DNA from: Kalmanozyma brasiliensis GHG001 | Taxonomy: Eukaryota; Basidiomycota; Ustilaginomycetes; Ustilaginales | Assembly (NCBI RefSeq): GCF_000497045.1 | Contig: NW_015961970.1 | Span: 1,765,706 to 1,829,705, forward strand | Direction: 5' to 3' | Length of the DNA: 64,000 nucleotides | Shown: one piece after another, positions 10,535 through 21,120 of the stretch | Layout of the letters: every line of letters begins with the position of its first letter | Numbering within the stretch: position 1 is the first letter of the stretch | Made by a program: the position numbers and the translations under genes | Notes under the pieces: model-generated | Seen by the model: only the letters and a program-made list of their open reading frames with translations | What the model was told of the DNA's origin: nothing | Database searches by the model: none

Positions 10535-11335
10535 ATGTCCACATACTTTGAGCTTTGCAAGCGTGTAAGTGGCCCAGGATCAGCGACAAACGCCATCGAT
10601 CGAAAGCATGCTGACGTTTGCCACTCATCTTTCTCGCATGGGCCGACAGTCATTCGCGGATGTCCCCACCGAGGGCGGCGTCGACACAGTCGCTTTCCTC
10701 GAAGCAGCTGAGGGTCTCGTCAAGCTGTTCGATCTGCTTGGCAACTCGGCGTTCAAGGTGGTGCAGAACGACATGAACGGGAATATCGCAGTAAGTACTC
10801 TCTCGATGTTGTCCCCAAGCCAGCTCACATAGGAAGCCCGGTGGCTCAACGCTTGCTTGCCTTCGCATCCATCTCTGACCCCTTCTATGTTCCGTGACGA
10901 TAACAGAAAGTCAACACGCGCCTCAATGCGACGGGCGCTGCCAAGTCGGGTACGCTCGAGAAGCTGATCCAAAACGAAGGACCGGGTGGCACCTCGAAAC
11001 GTCCTGCCACCGAGGGCCTCATGTGGCTCCTCCGCGGCCTTGACTTTACCGCCCAAGCAATGCGCAACTCGGTCAACAACAAGAACGAGGAGCTGGCCAC
11101 CAGCTTCACCAACGCCTACGGCACCACGCTGCGTCCACACCACGGCATGCTCGTGCGCCCCATCTTTTCGCTCGCCATGAAGGCGTGCCCGTACAGGAAG
11201 GACTTCTACGCCAAGCTCGGCGAGCCGCAGAGCAAGGTCGAGGAGGAGTTGGAAAAGTGGCTCGCCGCGTTGGAGAAGATTGTGGCTCATATGAAGAGCT
11301 TCTATGCCTCGGGCAAGTACGACAAGGGCTTCTAG
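10535..11335 (+). CDS. Glycolipid transfer protein (GLTP/HET-C2 family), three exons
   Basis: The coding sequence is join(10535..10564,10650..10790,10907..11335), giving 199 residues. Both donors are GTAAGT and both acceptors end in CAG, and the phases keep the frame. The protein is a GLTP fold that moves glycosphingolipids between membranes in the cytosol, like Podospora HET-C2. Residues matching the known headgroup site are visible: Asp51, Asn55 and Lys58 in NDMNGNIAK, Trp97 in LMWLLRGLDF, and His136 in RPHHGMLV. The first exon is only ten codons (MSTYFELCKR), so the gene is easily called with a wrong start. A predictor ignoring introns would begin in exon 2 or 3. Length matches the family (about 200). 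Confidence 0.93.
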
Positions 11336-12003
11336 ATCGCTTTTGGCAGGACACTGTGTTCCAATCATACACCCAGTTTGCTCACTCTCATCGCATGAAG
11401 CTGCTGCATCCTTAGCTGTGTAAGTGTGGCGCTAGAGCTAGGTTGCTCGATCTCATCTGGTCGATCTCATGAGTCGGATCGGCAGCCGATTCGGCTTGCA
11501 CAAAGCTTGACATCAGACCGAGGCACAAGCGAGACACGCCCGACCTTGAGCCCACCACGCTCATTGTTGGCCGCCCTGAAAGCGTCATTCGAAGAGTGTG
11601 AAGCTGCAGAGATGTCTTTGTCGGGGCCCGCAGAAATGAAGGCAGCGGCGTCTTCTCGGTGAAATTCAGCCGTCGCGGTGCGGAGAGATTTTGTAGCATC
11701 GATAAGGCTTCAAAGGGAGTTGCACCGAAGTCGCAGCGTGGGGCCCATTCGGGCCTGCCGCGAGACTTGATGCTCAGGTGGGCTTGGTGTCAGTCGTGCA
11801 AGTGCAAGAAGAAGATGGCATGACGCAGCAGTCATGGCAGGACAGAAGCGATACGTTTGCTGGGAAGCGAGCATGAAGGACACCTTGCAGCTGCGAACAG
11901 CGGATCGACTGGATCTGCCGATCTGACCCTTCCCCTCACTGCCAGTCCGATTCCTGCTCCTGCGAGGACAGCGTCCCTCGTTGTTCTGACCGGAAGTGGC
12001 GGG

Positions 12004-12036
12004 NNNNNNNNNNNNNNNNNNNNNNNNNNNNNNNNN
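12004..12036. other. Assembly gap (33 Ns)
   Basis: A run of 33 unknown bases interrupts the intergenic region between the GLTP and aldolase genes. No gene model is affected. Confidence 0.99.
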
Positions 12037-12664
12037 CCCGAAGAGCACTGACCATGTTTGCGAGCAAAGCGGCAAGGCTGCGCAAAGGAAAGGGAGGCGG
12101 ATGTTTCCGCGAGGCTCTGGGCAGCAGCGAGCAAGCAGAGAAGGTGGAGGTAAAATCTCACTTTTGGCTTAGGTCGATCGTGAGACGCTTGCAGAGCTCG
12201 ACTTCGCTTTCGTTGTCTGACAGCAATTCATGCCTGTGCTTGTGCGTTGACAGAAGGGTCTCGTGCAGGACGTCGGACAGAGCAGTCCGATGCCGACCCA
12301 AGCCTTGTGTGAAGCGATGGGGTGCAATGAGGCGATCAACAGGAGCAACAAACACAAAGGCGGCAGAACTCAAGATAGCCAGTCGAGAGAGCTTCGATTG
12401 GTTTCTAATTTCGAGCAAGTCTTCCTGATCGATATTTGATGCACCGTGCAACCGCAAAAACAGACACAGCGCGGGTCATGTGTTTGAGATGCGACTTGGC
12501 TGGCTCGAGCATTTTTGCGCAGGGCCTGCTGCAGTCAAGATCGACAAAGGACAGCGAGAGCAACAGCATCTCATCGGCTCTATCCGTCCGTTGTGTTTCT
12601 TCTTCCGCCACCACCACATTCATCTCATACCATCTCCTCCCTTCATTCATACACACACAGCAAA

Positions 12665-12878
12665 GTGAGTGCTCAAACGAGTCCGCGAGGTCAGCCTTGC
12701 TCCTCCGTCGTCATTTGTCACATCTTCCGCCTTGAGAGGTCCGACGACATCGCAGACGACTTACTCTGGACGAGTCGCTGGGACGAACGACGGCGAACAA
12801 GGAACGGGTCCGAACTCCAAATGCTAGATAATGTTGCTGACTATATGGCTCTGCTTTTCTTTTCCGTACCTCCCACAG
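12665..12878 (+). other. FBA1: Probable leader (5' UTR) intron of FBA1
   Basis: A GTGAGT donor at 12665 and a CCCACAG acceptor ending at 12878 bracket 214 nt. A CTGAC-like branch site lies at about 12837 and a pyrimidine tract precedes the acceptor. The acceptor stands one base before the ATG. This is inferred from splice signals only. Confidence 0.6.
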
Positions 12879-12879
12879 A

Positions 12880-14119
12880 ATGGGTGTTATCGACATTGTT
12901 CCCGCCGGTGTCGTCTCCGGAAAGGACGTCTACAAGGTCTTCGACTACGCTCGTGAGCACAAGTTTGCCATCCCCGCCTTCAACGTCACTGTAAGTATCA
13001 ATTTGGTGGAGCGAGCGAAGTGATAGCGGACCCAAGAGCGCCGCTTTCCCTGAGCTGCGTTTTCGCGAGAAGTCCCTGATTTGTGAATGGCAGCTGACCT
13101 TCTTGCCTCTCATCTGCGACTCGTCTCGTTCCAATCTGCCGCAATCCCGCTAGTCCTCCTCGGTCGCCATCTCTGCTCTCGAGGCTGCCCGCGATGCCAA
13201 GTCGCCCCTGATCCTCCAGGTCTCCCAGGGTGGTGCCGCCAACTTTGCCGGCAAGGGTCTCTCCAACTCGAACCAGGAGGCTTCCATCATCGGTGCCAAG
13301 GCTGCCGCTCTCTTCATCCGAGCCGTCGCTCCCGCCTACGGTGTCCCCGTCATCATGCACTCGGACCACTGCGCCAAGAAGCTGCTTCCTTGGTTCGACG
13401 GCATGCTCGCCGCCGACGAGGAGTACTACAAGGAGCACAACGAGCCCCTCTTCTCGTCGCACATGCTTGACCTTTCTGAGGAGCCCAAGGAGGAGAACAT
13501 CGAGACTTGCGTCAAGTACCTCAAGCGCATGGCCCCGCTCGGAATCTGGCTCGAGATGGAGATCGGTATCACTGGTGGTGAGGAGGACGGTGTCAACAAC
13601 GAGGGTGTCGACAACGCCTCGCTCTACACCCAGCCCGAGGACATCTGGGACATCTACCGCCAGTTCTCCGAGATCACCCCCAACTTCTCCATTGCCGCCG
13701 GATTTGGTAACGTGCACGGTGTCTACAAGCCCGGAAACGTTTCGCTGCAGCCCGAGCTGCTCGGCAAGCACCAGGACTACGTCCGCGAGCAGATCAAGGC
13801 CGACAAGGAGAACCCGGTCTTCTTCGTCTTCCACGGCGGTTCCGGCTCCGAGAAGCACGAGATCACCACTGCCGTCAAGCACGGTGTGGTCAAGATGAAC
13901 GTCGACACCGACACCCAGTGGGCTTACCTCCTCGGTATCCGCGACTACGTGCTCAACAAGAAGGACTACCTCATGAGCCAGGTCGGCAACCCCGATGGCG
14001 CCGACAAGCCCAACAAGAAGTTCTTCGACCCCCGTGTCTGGGTTCGTGAGGGTGAGAAGACCATGGCCACCCGCTGCAAGGAGGCCTTCACCGATCTCGG
14101 CTCCACCGGCAAGCTCTAA
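12880..14119 (+). CDS. FBA1: Fructose-bisphosphate aldolase, class II
   Basis: The coding sequence is join(12880..12990,13154..14119), giving 358 residues, the usual length for fungal class II aldolases. The enzyme cleaves fructose 1,6-bisphosphate to two triose phosphates in cytosolic glycolysis and gluconeogenesis and needs a divalent metal, normally zinc. Metal-site and substrate motifs are visible: the His pair in MHSDHCAKK, the LEMEIGITGGEEDGV block, GFGNVHGVYKPGNV, and FHGGSGSEKHEI. The N-terminal exon begins MGVIDIVPAGVVSGKDV, as in other fungi, and the intron has GTAAGT and TAG ends. Codon use is strongly biased to C-ending codons, as expected for a highly expressed gene. That bias also creates a long spurious frame on the opposite strand. 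Confidence 0.97.
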
Positions 14120-14286
14120 GCTGCGCGGCGTACGGCGTAGGAATGGATTCTCCTTTTGGGAAGCGGAAGTTCTCGCACACAGGTCATACACACACAAAAT
14201 TTGACTATTTCGACATGCGTTCTCTGTGATTGCGCTGTGGAGCGTGTGGGGTATCCTGAGACAAACGAAGGTGAGTGCGCGCGCAA

Positions 14287-16224
14287 CTACGCATCTGGAC
14301 TCCAAAAGGTGCATCGGCCGGACGCATTGCCGGTGACGAGCCTACCTGGCCGAACAGGGTGCATGCACGTAACAGCCGGAACGGCCGTGACCAGGTTTTC
14401 GTCCCACAAAGTTCTGAGCAGTGTCCCGTCTGCGGCGTAGATTTCGGCTCTCCTCGTCATGCTGCCAATGGTGAAGTGAGGTTCTAGCAGCGGATTTTGG
14501 TTCCACTTGGCACGGAACATGGTGAGCCACTTGCCGGTTTGATTGTTGTGTGGAATGCGATTCGGTTCGGCAAGCACGTCTTCGGGTCGATCCGTCTTGA
14601 TGGCCGGCGCGGCTTGTTCTTGCTTGATCGCTTCTTGCACTTCCTTTTCGGTTTTGAGCGGCGTTGCTGTCGAGAGCCACTTCATCAGACCGCCGTTGGG
14701 CGCCTCGTCAGCATCTTCCTTCTTGACCCCGGCGCCGCTCTTGCGCCCGCCCTTCGCAGCACCATTCGCCTTTGTCACCGTCGCTTTGCTCTTCAACCCA
14801 TCATCCGAGTACAGCCAGCTCGGATCCATGTCCCACACCTTGACGACATCGTCGTAGCTGACTCCCACCAACTGGTCTCCCCTCGGGCTGAAATCCACCG
14901 ACGTGCACGCCTGTCTCGCTTTGCTGGATGCAAACTGCGCCTTGGTTTGTGCGGCCTCCAAATCGTCCGCATCGACCCCCTTGTAGTTGTACGGCGCCTC
15001 GGCGGTCTGCTTGACGACGGATGCGAGGGCACGCACGTCGAACAGGCGCACATGCTGGTCGAGCGAGGCGGTGGCGATGCAGTGCGGTGCGAGACGGTTG
15101 ACCGACATAGCCCCGATCTTCTTCTCGCACACCTGCCAGCGTCGGGTGTTGTTGCCCCTGCGCGTCTTTTCGCGGAGATCGATGTGGAGCAGACCGCCAC
15201 GATGGTCGGCGATCCACAGCGAACGCTCGTCGAGCGAAGGATTGGGCGTGTCGATGTAAGCGCTTGGGTGGGTTTGCGGCGAGAGGACGTCGAAGATCGA
15301 GAGCAGCACGTCTTCTTCCCCTGCCCAGACTTCGTCTGATTTGCCGGAGGAAAGGTCGAGTTTGCGAACGGTGGAGTCGTACGAGCAGGAAAAGACAGAG
15401 TTGTGGTCGACCGGATCGAACTTGATGCATGTGACGGGACTGCGACCGTGCACCTGGAGCGTCCATGCCTTGCCTTCCGGGAAGGTCTCTCCGGCGTCTT
15501 GCTCCTCCTCATCGTCGTCGACTTCCTTCTTGACCCCGTTGCTGGTGGAGGACGAGGCGATGGGCGCAGCATCCCACACACCAATAAAGCCCTCCTTGTC
15601 GCCGACAAAGACCAGATCCTTGTCCATCGACGGGTGGTATGCCATCGAGTACACGCGCTTCGGCGTCACCTTGGCGACCGACTTGAGCGTCATCCTGTTC
15701 AGCACCTCTTCGAGCTCCGTCCTCTCCTGGCTTTGCGCTTCGTCCTCCTGCTTGCCACTTCTGCGCTTCTTCTCCTGCTTGATATCGACCAGCTCGGCAG
15801 CCTGCGCCTTGTTCGCCGCCAATCCGTTTAGTGTCGCCTCGAGTGCTGCGATGGCCTCCTCCTCCAGCTCGCCCCCCGTCATCCCCGATAGATCAAACTG
15901 GCCGTGTCTCGCCCTCTTGGCCGCCTCGGCCACCTTGCGTGCCTCCTCGGCCTCCTCCTCGTACTTGCGCTTGAGGGTCTCCGAGTCGGCTTCGTGGCCG
16001 GCCAGCCGCGCGGACGAACGACTGGGCATGATGCGCGTCGGCGTCACATCCGCCTTCTTCTTGGGCGTGGTCGGCTTCTTTTTGGGCTTGGTGGGCGTGG
16101 TGCGTTTGGGAGAGGGGCCGCCGATGGCAGAGGAACCCCCCATGACACCAAGCTCCTTCATGAGCCGCTCATTCTCCTTGATGTTCTTGAGACGTTCCTG
16201 CTCGTAATCGTTGGACTCGTTCAT
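14287..16224 (-). CDS. CMR1: CMR1-type WD40 DNA damage-binding protein
   Basis: This 645-residue single-exon protein starts with a DYEQERLKNIKENERLMKELG segment that matches the typical CMR1/WDR76 N-terminus. A Lys-rich stretch with TPKKK repeats follows, then WD40 repeats from about residue 185 to the end (for example VFVGDKEGFIGVWD, CIKFDPVDHNSVFSCSYD, TASLDQHVRLFD, QLVGVSYDDVVKVWD). In yeast, Cmr1 binds chromatin and DNA lesions and collects in intranuclear quality-control foci. The linker between repeats near residues 480-510 is long and charged. The stop lies 167 bp from the aldolase stop in a tail-to-tail arrangement. Family assignment rests on the N-terminal signature plus the repeat pattern. 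Confidence 0.88.
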   Translation of the reverse strand: MNESNDYEQERLKNIKENERLMKELGVMGGSSAIGGPSPKRTTPTKPKKKPTTPKKKADVTPTRIMPSRSSARLAGHEADSETLKRKYEEEAEEARKVAEAAKRARHGQFDLSGMTGGELEEEAIAALEATLNGLAANKAQAAELVDIKQEKKRRSGKQEDEAQSQERTELEEVLNRMTLKSVAKVTPKRVYSMAYHPSMDKDLVFVGDKEGFIGVWDAAPIASSSTSNGVKKEVDDDEEEQDAGETFPEGKAWTLQVHGRSPVTCIKFDPVDHNSVFSCSYDSTVRKLDLSSGKSDEVWAGEEDVLLSIFDVLSPQTHPSAYIDTPNPSLDERSLWIADHRGGLLHIDLREKTRRGNNTRRWQVCEKKIGAMSVNRLAPHCIATASLDQHVRLFDVRALASVVKQTAEAPYNYKGVDADDLEAAQTKAQFASSKARQACTSVDFSPRGDQLVGVSYDDVVKVWDMDPSWLYSDDGLKSKATVTKANGAAKGGRKSGAGVKKEDADEAPNGGLMKWLSTATPLKTEKEVQEAIKQEQAAPAIKTDRPEDVLAEPNRIPHNNQTGKWLTMFRAKWNQNPLLEPHFTIGSMTRRAEIYAADGTLLRTLWDENLVTAVPAVTCMHPVRPGRLVTGNASGRCTFWSPDA

Positions 16225-16797
16225 GCTAGGCTGGCGGTGTTGGTGTTGAGCTGCGGGTGAGGATGGAGAGGATGGGAAGGTTGGCAGAGTTGGACGTGCG
16301 GATGCCGTAAGACACCTCGGCGGCTACACGAGAGGGTGTTGGTTTCTTCCTGAAAATGAATTTTCTGAGGCGCAGGAGCGTGTCGAGTCGGGTGAACGCG
16401 TTTATGACGATGCACCGATGGACGCAGGCTCGTGCGTTGGCGACAAGGTGGAGGATTGACGGTGATTTTCTTGTAAGATGTGAAATCGCAGAGCCTATCT
16501 ATGGATGCAAGGCTGCTGCAGCTGCTGACTGTTGAGCACTGCAAGACAAAGGCGATGTAGCTACTTGGTGCGCCCTTTCACAGACACGTTTGCTATCAGA
16601 CCCTCTTCTCATCCACTCGACCGCTCCCTTCCGGACCCCATCTCGGATCACATCCAACTCAACCGTCGACGACCACTCGAGGCAAGGCGTTCCTCGCTCC
16701 CAACCCCCCTCAACGACGCATACAAGCTGCCAGCAGATGATGCCATTGTAGACGATCACGACGAGGACCTCCATCAAGCAAGCTGTCTTGTAGCAAC
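16225..16797. other. Divergent promoter region CMR1 / ADCK2-like
   Basis: This 573-bp stretch separates two divergent ATGs. An A/T-rich near-palindrome, GAAAATGAATTTTC, lies at 16352-16365, about 130 bp before the CMR1 start. I see no gene in it. Confidence 0.6.
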
Positions 16798-19170
16798 ATG
16801 CTGCCCCTTCTGCGCAGCAGATTGGCGTTGGCGCCCAACAGCCGCTTTTCTCACCATTTGGCATCAAGAGGAAGCGTTGTGGACTCTTTCCGTTCCTCAA
16901 CTTGGACCTCCCGGCACCTCAGCTGCAACCACGAGAAGGCTTTTGTATCCATCGCCCGCCAGGCTGATCGTCCTAACCAACCTCTCCATGCATCGTCACG
17001 GTCCCTTCGCGTGCTTCCAAAGCCGAAGCAGCTTGCAAACATCCGCAACTTCACCTCGACCTCCGGCAGAGCAGGCCAATCACACTCGTACTCGGACTCG
17101 CGGATCGGACGGATTACTTCGATAGCCATCGCTGGTCTGGGAACTGCGCTCGTTCTAGACTACTATCTTGCGCAGAGTCCACTGCAGGCTGAGCCTGAGA
17201 CCCAGCCCAAACCGCAAACCCAGACGCAACCACAGCATGGTGACTTCGCGCCTCCCGTACCAGAAGAAGATGATGAAGACCTCCATCGACGTAATATCAT
17301 AGTTCGAGCTTTCATCAAGGTCGGCAATGTCATCCATGCCTTGATCATCGAGCCCATCGGCACAACACGCCGTTTCCTCTACCTCTGCATCCTCTTCCTC
17401 CCCGTCATCTTCACCGCTCCGATGCTGCTCATCGGCAGCAGGAGAGAAAAGGGCAGAATGCGAGGCCGAAAGGTGCGCAAGGACGAAGAGGGCGATCGTT
17501 GGGGCGCCATCTGGTGGTACTCGTTTTTGGTCAAGCAGATGGAACGCGCCGGTCCCACCTTCATCAAACTCGCTCAATGGGCAGGAAGCCGTCAGGATCT
17601 CTTCCCCGACGAGCTCTGCCAGCGTCTCGGTCGACTCCACTCCAACGGCAAACCCCACTCGTTCCGCTACACCAAGCGCGTCATCGAGCGAATCTTCCAG
17701 CGCAAATTCGACGAGATCTTTGAGCACTTTGGTCACGAGCCCATGGGGATCGGAGCGGTCGCGCAGGTGTACAAAGCGACGCTCAAACATGATCTGCTGC
17801 CACCTGGATACAAGCGAGCCAAGAAGGAGGCCACCAAAGGCGAAGCCCAGCAGAAGCTCTCCAAGACGCTCGCGCTGTCGTACGAAGAAGACGTCGCGCC
17901 TCCTCAGATCCCCACCAACAGCGTCGCCATCAAAATCCTGCATCCTCGCGTCGAGAAGACCATCGCACGAGACATCAAGATCATGCGCTTCTTTGCCAAA
18001 CTCATCAACCTCATTCCCGGTGCCGAATGGCTCTCGTTCCCCGAGGAAGTCGACGTGTTCTCTGAAATGATGTTCTCGCAGCTCGACCTGCGCAACGAAG
18101 CGAACAACCTCAGCCGGTTCGAGGAGAATTTCGCCCGTCGTCGATCGGCCATCTCCTTCCCACGCCCTCTCACGCAGTTCAGCACCAAGCAAGTCCTCAT
18201 CGAGGAGTACGAAGATGCTCTGCCCCTCAAACACTTCCTGCAGATGGGTGGGGCCAAATTCGACCACCGCATCGCCAACCTGGGTCTGGATGCCTTCCTC
18301 AACATGCTGCTCATCGACAACTTTACCCACGCCGACCTGCATCCCGGAAACATCATGATCAAGTTCTACAAGCCTTCCACCGAGTCTCTCCTCTCGGACC
18401 TGTTTGCGCGGATCCTCAGCAAGTTCGACAGCGACTACGCACCGGGGCATCGCAAAGCGCCTCTGACACCGGACGAGCAGGTGGACCAGAGCATTGTCGA
18501 CCGTCTTCGTCCCTTGCGCCACGACCAGGATGCCTGGCTGGACGAGCTCGACCGGCTCGACGCGCAAGGCTACCAGCCCGAGATTGTACTCCTCGACGCC
18601 GGTCTCACGGTCGAGCTGACCCCGCTGAACAGGCGCAACTTCCTCGACCTCTTCTCTGCAGTCGCGCAGTTCGACGGCGCCCTGGCGGGACATCTCATGG
18701 TCGAACGCTGTCGCTCACCCGAACTCGTCGTCGACCAGGAGCAGTTCGCCATGAAGATGCAGGACCTCGTACTCAGCGTCAAGTCCAAAACGTTCAGCTT
18801 GGCCAAGATCAAGATCTCGGACGTGCTGAACAAGGTGCTCATGGCGGTGCGGGATCACCATGTCAAGATGGAGGCCGATTTCGTCAACACGGTCATCTCG
18901 ATCCTGTTGCTGGAAGGAATTGGGAGACAGCTCGATCCGGACATGGATTTGTTCAAGTCGGCGCTGCCGATCTTGAGGCATCTGGGTAGGGAGCTGCAGC
19001 ACCAGGAGGGTGGGGGCATGCACGTGCCCAAGAAGGAGGAGATCAAGAGGGCGTTGCCGATGTTGAAGGTGTGGTTGTACATGGAGATGCGCGGACTGGC
19101 GAGCGCGTTCACCGATGCCAAGGTGAGCACCGTCGATGCGTTTATGCGGTACGGATGGCATTCCGAGTGA
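16798..19170 (+). CDS. Mitochondrial UbiB/ABC1-family protein, ADCK2-like
   Basis: This 790-residue single-exon protein has an Arg/Ser-rich, acid-poor N-terminus (about the first 45 residues) that looks like a mitochondrial presequence. Hydrophobic segments follow at about 105-125 and 193-212. The ABC1/UbiB atypical kinase domain runs from about 250 to 640. It shows FIKLAQWAGSRQDLFP where coenzyme Q kinases carry KxGQ, the lysine-bearing VAIKILHP, HADLHPGNIM in the catalytic loop, and LLDAGLTVEL where the usual metal motif is DFG. These variants match the ADCK2 branch (yeast Mcp2-related), linked to mitochondrial lipid and coenzyme Q homeostasis. Whether it phosphorylates anything or acts as an ATPase is unknown. 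Its stop is only 78 bp from the TRM44 stop. Confidence 0.88.
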   Translation: MLPLLRSRLALAPNSRFSHHLASRGSVVDSFRSSTWTSRHLSCNHEKAFVSIARQADRPNQPLHASSRSLRVLPKPKQLANIRNFTSTSGRAGQSHSYSDSRIGRITSIAIAGLGTALVLDYYLAQSPLQAEPETQPKPQTQTQPQHGDFAPPVPEEDDEDLHRRNIIVRAFIKVGNVIHALIIEPIGTTRRFLYLCILFLPVIFTAPMLLIGSRREKGRMRGRKVRKDEEGDRWGAIWWYSFLVKQMERAGPTFIKLAQWAGSRQDLFPDELCQRLGRLHSNGKPHSFRYTKRVIERIFQRKFDEIFEHFGHEPMGIGAVAQVYKATLKHDLLPPGYKRAKKEATKGEAQQKLSKTLALSYEEDVAPPQIPTNSVAIKILHPRVEKTIARDIKIMRFFAKLINLIPGAEWLSFPEEVDVFSEMMFSQLDLRNEANNLSRFEENFARRRSAISFPRPLTQFSTKQVLIEEYEDALPLKHFLQMGGAKFDHRIANLGLDAFLNMLLIDNFTHADLHPGNIMIKFYKPSTESLLSDLFARILSKFDSDYAPGHRKAPLTPDEQVDQSIVDRLRPLRHDQDAWLDELDRLDAQGYQPEIVLLDAGLTVELTPLNRRNFLDLFSAVAQFDGALAGHLMVERCRSPELVVDQEQFAMKMQDLVLSVKSKTFSLAKIKISDVLNKVLMAVRDHHVKMEADFVNTVISILLLEGIGRQLDPDMDLFKSALPILRHLGRELQHQEGGGMHVPKKEEIKRALPMLKVWLYMEMRGLASAFTDAKVSTVDAFMRYGWHSE

Positions 19171-19248
19171 CGGAAATGGAATGGAAAGCTCAATCCCTAG
19201 GAGTCAGACATGTGTGAGAATGTGGATTGTGTTTGGCAAAGTGAGAGA

Positions 19249-20910
19249 TCAAGTGGTTGTTGGATCACCGACAGCCCAACCCGTCCGCAAGGCTTCTTCC
19301 ACCGCCGTCTTGACTCTTTCCCTCAACACCTCCTCGTCCACCTTCTCCCGCGTCCTGCCCACAAAGCACCAGTTCTTCGTACTCGGGATTCGAAGCGGAT
19401 CCAGCTCGACCTTCCACGCGAACCTCTCCTGGATCCTCCTCACGTACGCCAGGTACTGCTCGTTGCGCGACACATCTCCGCGCAACGTCAGGTCGAAATT
19501 CCTGCTCCCATCCAGCGCGTAGTAGCAGCAGGGCAAATTGATGAATCCTTGTGCTCCACAGTGGGTCGCCAAGACGGGAATCCATGGTGTCAACTGATCG
19601 GCGTGGTTGCCCAACAACCATGCGCCTTTCCACTGCTCCGCTGACTCGGTGAGCAGTGAACTTGGGTTGAAGTTCCATTCTTCCAGTCGTGCGCCTTGAG
19701 CGGTGAAGTTCGCCCAGCTCTTTCTCTTTCTCAAATCCAATCCTATCCCTTGGAAACCTTCGCGCATCAGAATATACGTCAGCAACCCATTGCCACACCC
19801 TACATCGACAAACCTCACCTTGCCCTTCCACCCTTCCTCCCCACCATAGTGGAGAGACCACAACCCAATCAAAAACGCAGCAATGCCCATCTCTTCAAAC
19901 ACGTGCTTGCGCGGATCCGTCGCTTCCGCCCATCCCGCGATAAGCTCACCAGCATAGCGCACCTTGAGCGCGAGGTAGGTGTCCTGGTAGAGCGTGCGCG
20001 GGACGAGCGTATCGTGATGGACGCGTTTGGTGTAGTCGTGCCGATGGCCCCAGGTGTGCATGTGAAGGGTGGTTAAGAGGGAGTGGGCGACGCGGGTGAG
20101 GCGGTGGGTTGGGGAGAAGGCGGGGGGTGAGGGGGAAAAGGGGATGAGAGAGATGCTGAGCGTGCCGAAGGTCGGTTCGCCATCGTTGGAGTCGGTCGGG
20201 AGAGGGGTGGGGTGGGACGAGGGGTGGAAGTGAAAGGCTAACGCGCGCACTTTGGGATGGTAGAACGGAATCAGCGCTTCGTTGGATGGCGGTTGACCCC
20301 GGAGCGTGTTGCTGTCGGAAAGCCCTATCTTGGCGTGCGACGTGTCTCCAATCAATGGCGTATAGACGATCACCGCCTCCACCGGCTCATCCTCGTGCTC
20401 CTCATCGAGCGAGTAGCGGTAGAACAACGAGCAGTCCTGCTCCATCCTCCAGTCTAGATTGGGTCTTCGCGGAACGAGCTCTCGGCGTATTGTCCATTGC
20501 TTCTTCCAGCCCTTTCCCCTCAAAGTTGCTGTGGAAGCGTCCTCATTGGTTTCGGCGACAATGCCGGCGCGAAGGATGTTGCTCGATGTGCGCTCGGGAT
20601 GCCGTATGAGCGACTGCATGACGTGTAGCCAGCTTTCGATGGGCGCGTGGGCCGGGGCGCTGATGATCGACACCCAGTCCTCGCCCTCCTCGTGAGTGGA
20701 TAGCGGAGTGAGACCGGACAGCTCGTATGGGACGTACTCCTCATCATCCTTGCTGCGGGAGGAGGACGGTCGGGTGCGAACCTCGGCCGACGGATAGGTG
20801 AGGACGAGCTTGGGCCGTGGTGGCAGCTGCTGGTGCTGGACCGTCGTGCGGGTTGGCGCGGTACTGCTGCTACCTGCGACCGGGCTGACGTCGCTCTCGA
20901 TGCCCGACAT
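19249..20910 (-). CDS. TRM44: tRNA (uracil-2'-O-)-methyltransferase, Um44
   Basis: This 553-residue protein is close in length to yeast Trm44, which methylates the ribose of U44 in tRNA-Ser in the cytosol using S-adenosylmethionine. The SAM-binding motif lies at about residue 365 (FVDVGCGNGLLTYILMREG, then GIGLDLRKRKSW). The family-specific block LLGNHADQLTPWIPVLA followed by NLPCCYYALDG is present, and the C-terminal NWCFVGR is conserved. The N-terminal 120 residues are poorly conserved and partly disordered. The ATG at 20910 is divergent from TOM5, with only 210 bp between the two starts. Confidence 0.93.
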   Translation of the reverse strand: MSGIESDVSPVAGSSSTAPTRTTVQHQQLPPRPKLVLTYPSAEVRTRPSSSRSKDDEEYVPYELSGLTPLSTHEEGEDWVSIISAPAHAPIESWLHVMQSLIRHPERTSSNILRAGIVAETNEDASTATLRGKGWKKQWTIRRELVPRRPNLDWRMEQDCSLFYRYSLDEEHEDEPVEAVIVYTPLIGDTSHAKIGLSDSNTLRGQPPSNEALIPFYHPKVRALAFHFHPSSHPTPLPTDSNDGEPTFGTLSISLIPFSPSPPAFSPTHRLTRVAHSLLTTLHMHTWGHRHDYTKRVHHDTLVPRTLYQDTYLALKVRYAGELIAGWAEATDPRKHVFEEMGIAAFLIGLWSLHYGGEEGWKGKVRFVDVGCGNGLLTYILMREGFQGIGLDLRKRKSWANFTAQGARLEEWNFNPSSLLTESAEQWKGAWLLGNHADQLTPWIPVLATHCGAQGFINLPCCYYALDGSRNFDLTLRGDVSRNEQYLAYVRRIQERFAWKVELDPLRIPSTKNWCFVGRTREKVDEEVLRERVKTAVEEALRTGWAVGDPTTT

Positions 20911-21120
20911 CGTTCTTCGCTATCGTCGTTGCGCCGATTCGTATGAGGCAATGGTGGTGGCTAGGTTCTTCTAAAGCTCGCCAAAATCTCGGCGACTTTT
21001 GACGCTGGACCCTGAAGCCTCCCCGATCCGTCTCTACACCTCATCGGGACGAGCAAAAAAGTTCTCTTTCCCTCCACCACCATCGTCTCTCTCATCACCA
21101 CATCTTTCTTTGCGCCAGAA

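Larger units (their letters stand above)
11336..12879. other. Intergenic region with assembly gap, FBA1 promoter and leader
   Basis: This 1.5-kb stretch contains no supportable gene. It holds the GLTP 3' end, a run of Ns at 12004-12036, and the aldolase promoter and leader, including a probable leader intron at 12665-12878. From about 12590 the + strand is C/T-rich, consistent with a strong promoter. Confidence 0.65.

Noticed and set aside
12998..14314. Open frame of 438 codons opposite FBA1
   Set aside because: It is a shadow of the strongly biased aldolase codons. Its translation is a Leu/Val/Gly-rich monotone with no family features.
17155..18693. Open frame of 512 codons opposite the ADCK2-like gene
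   Set aside because: Mirror of a real UbiB domain. No independent motifs.
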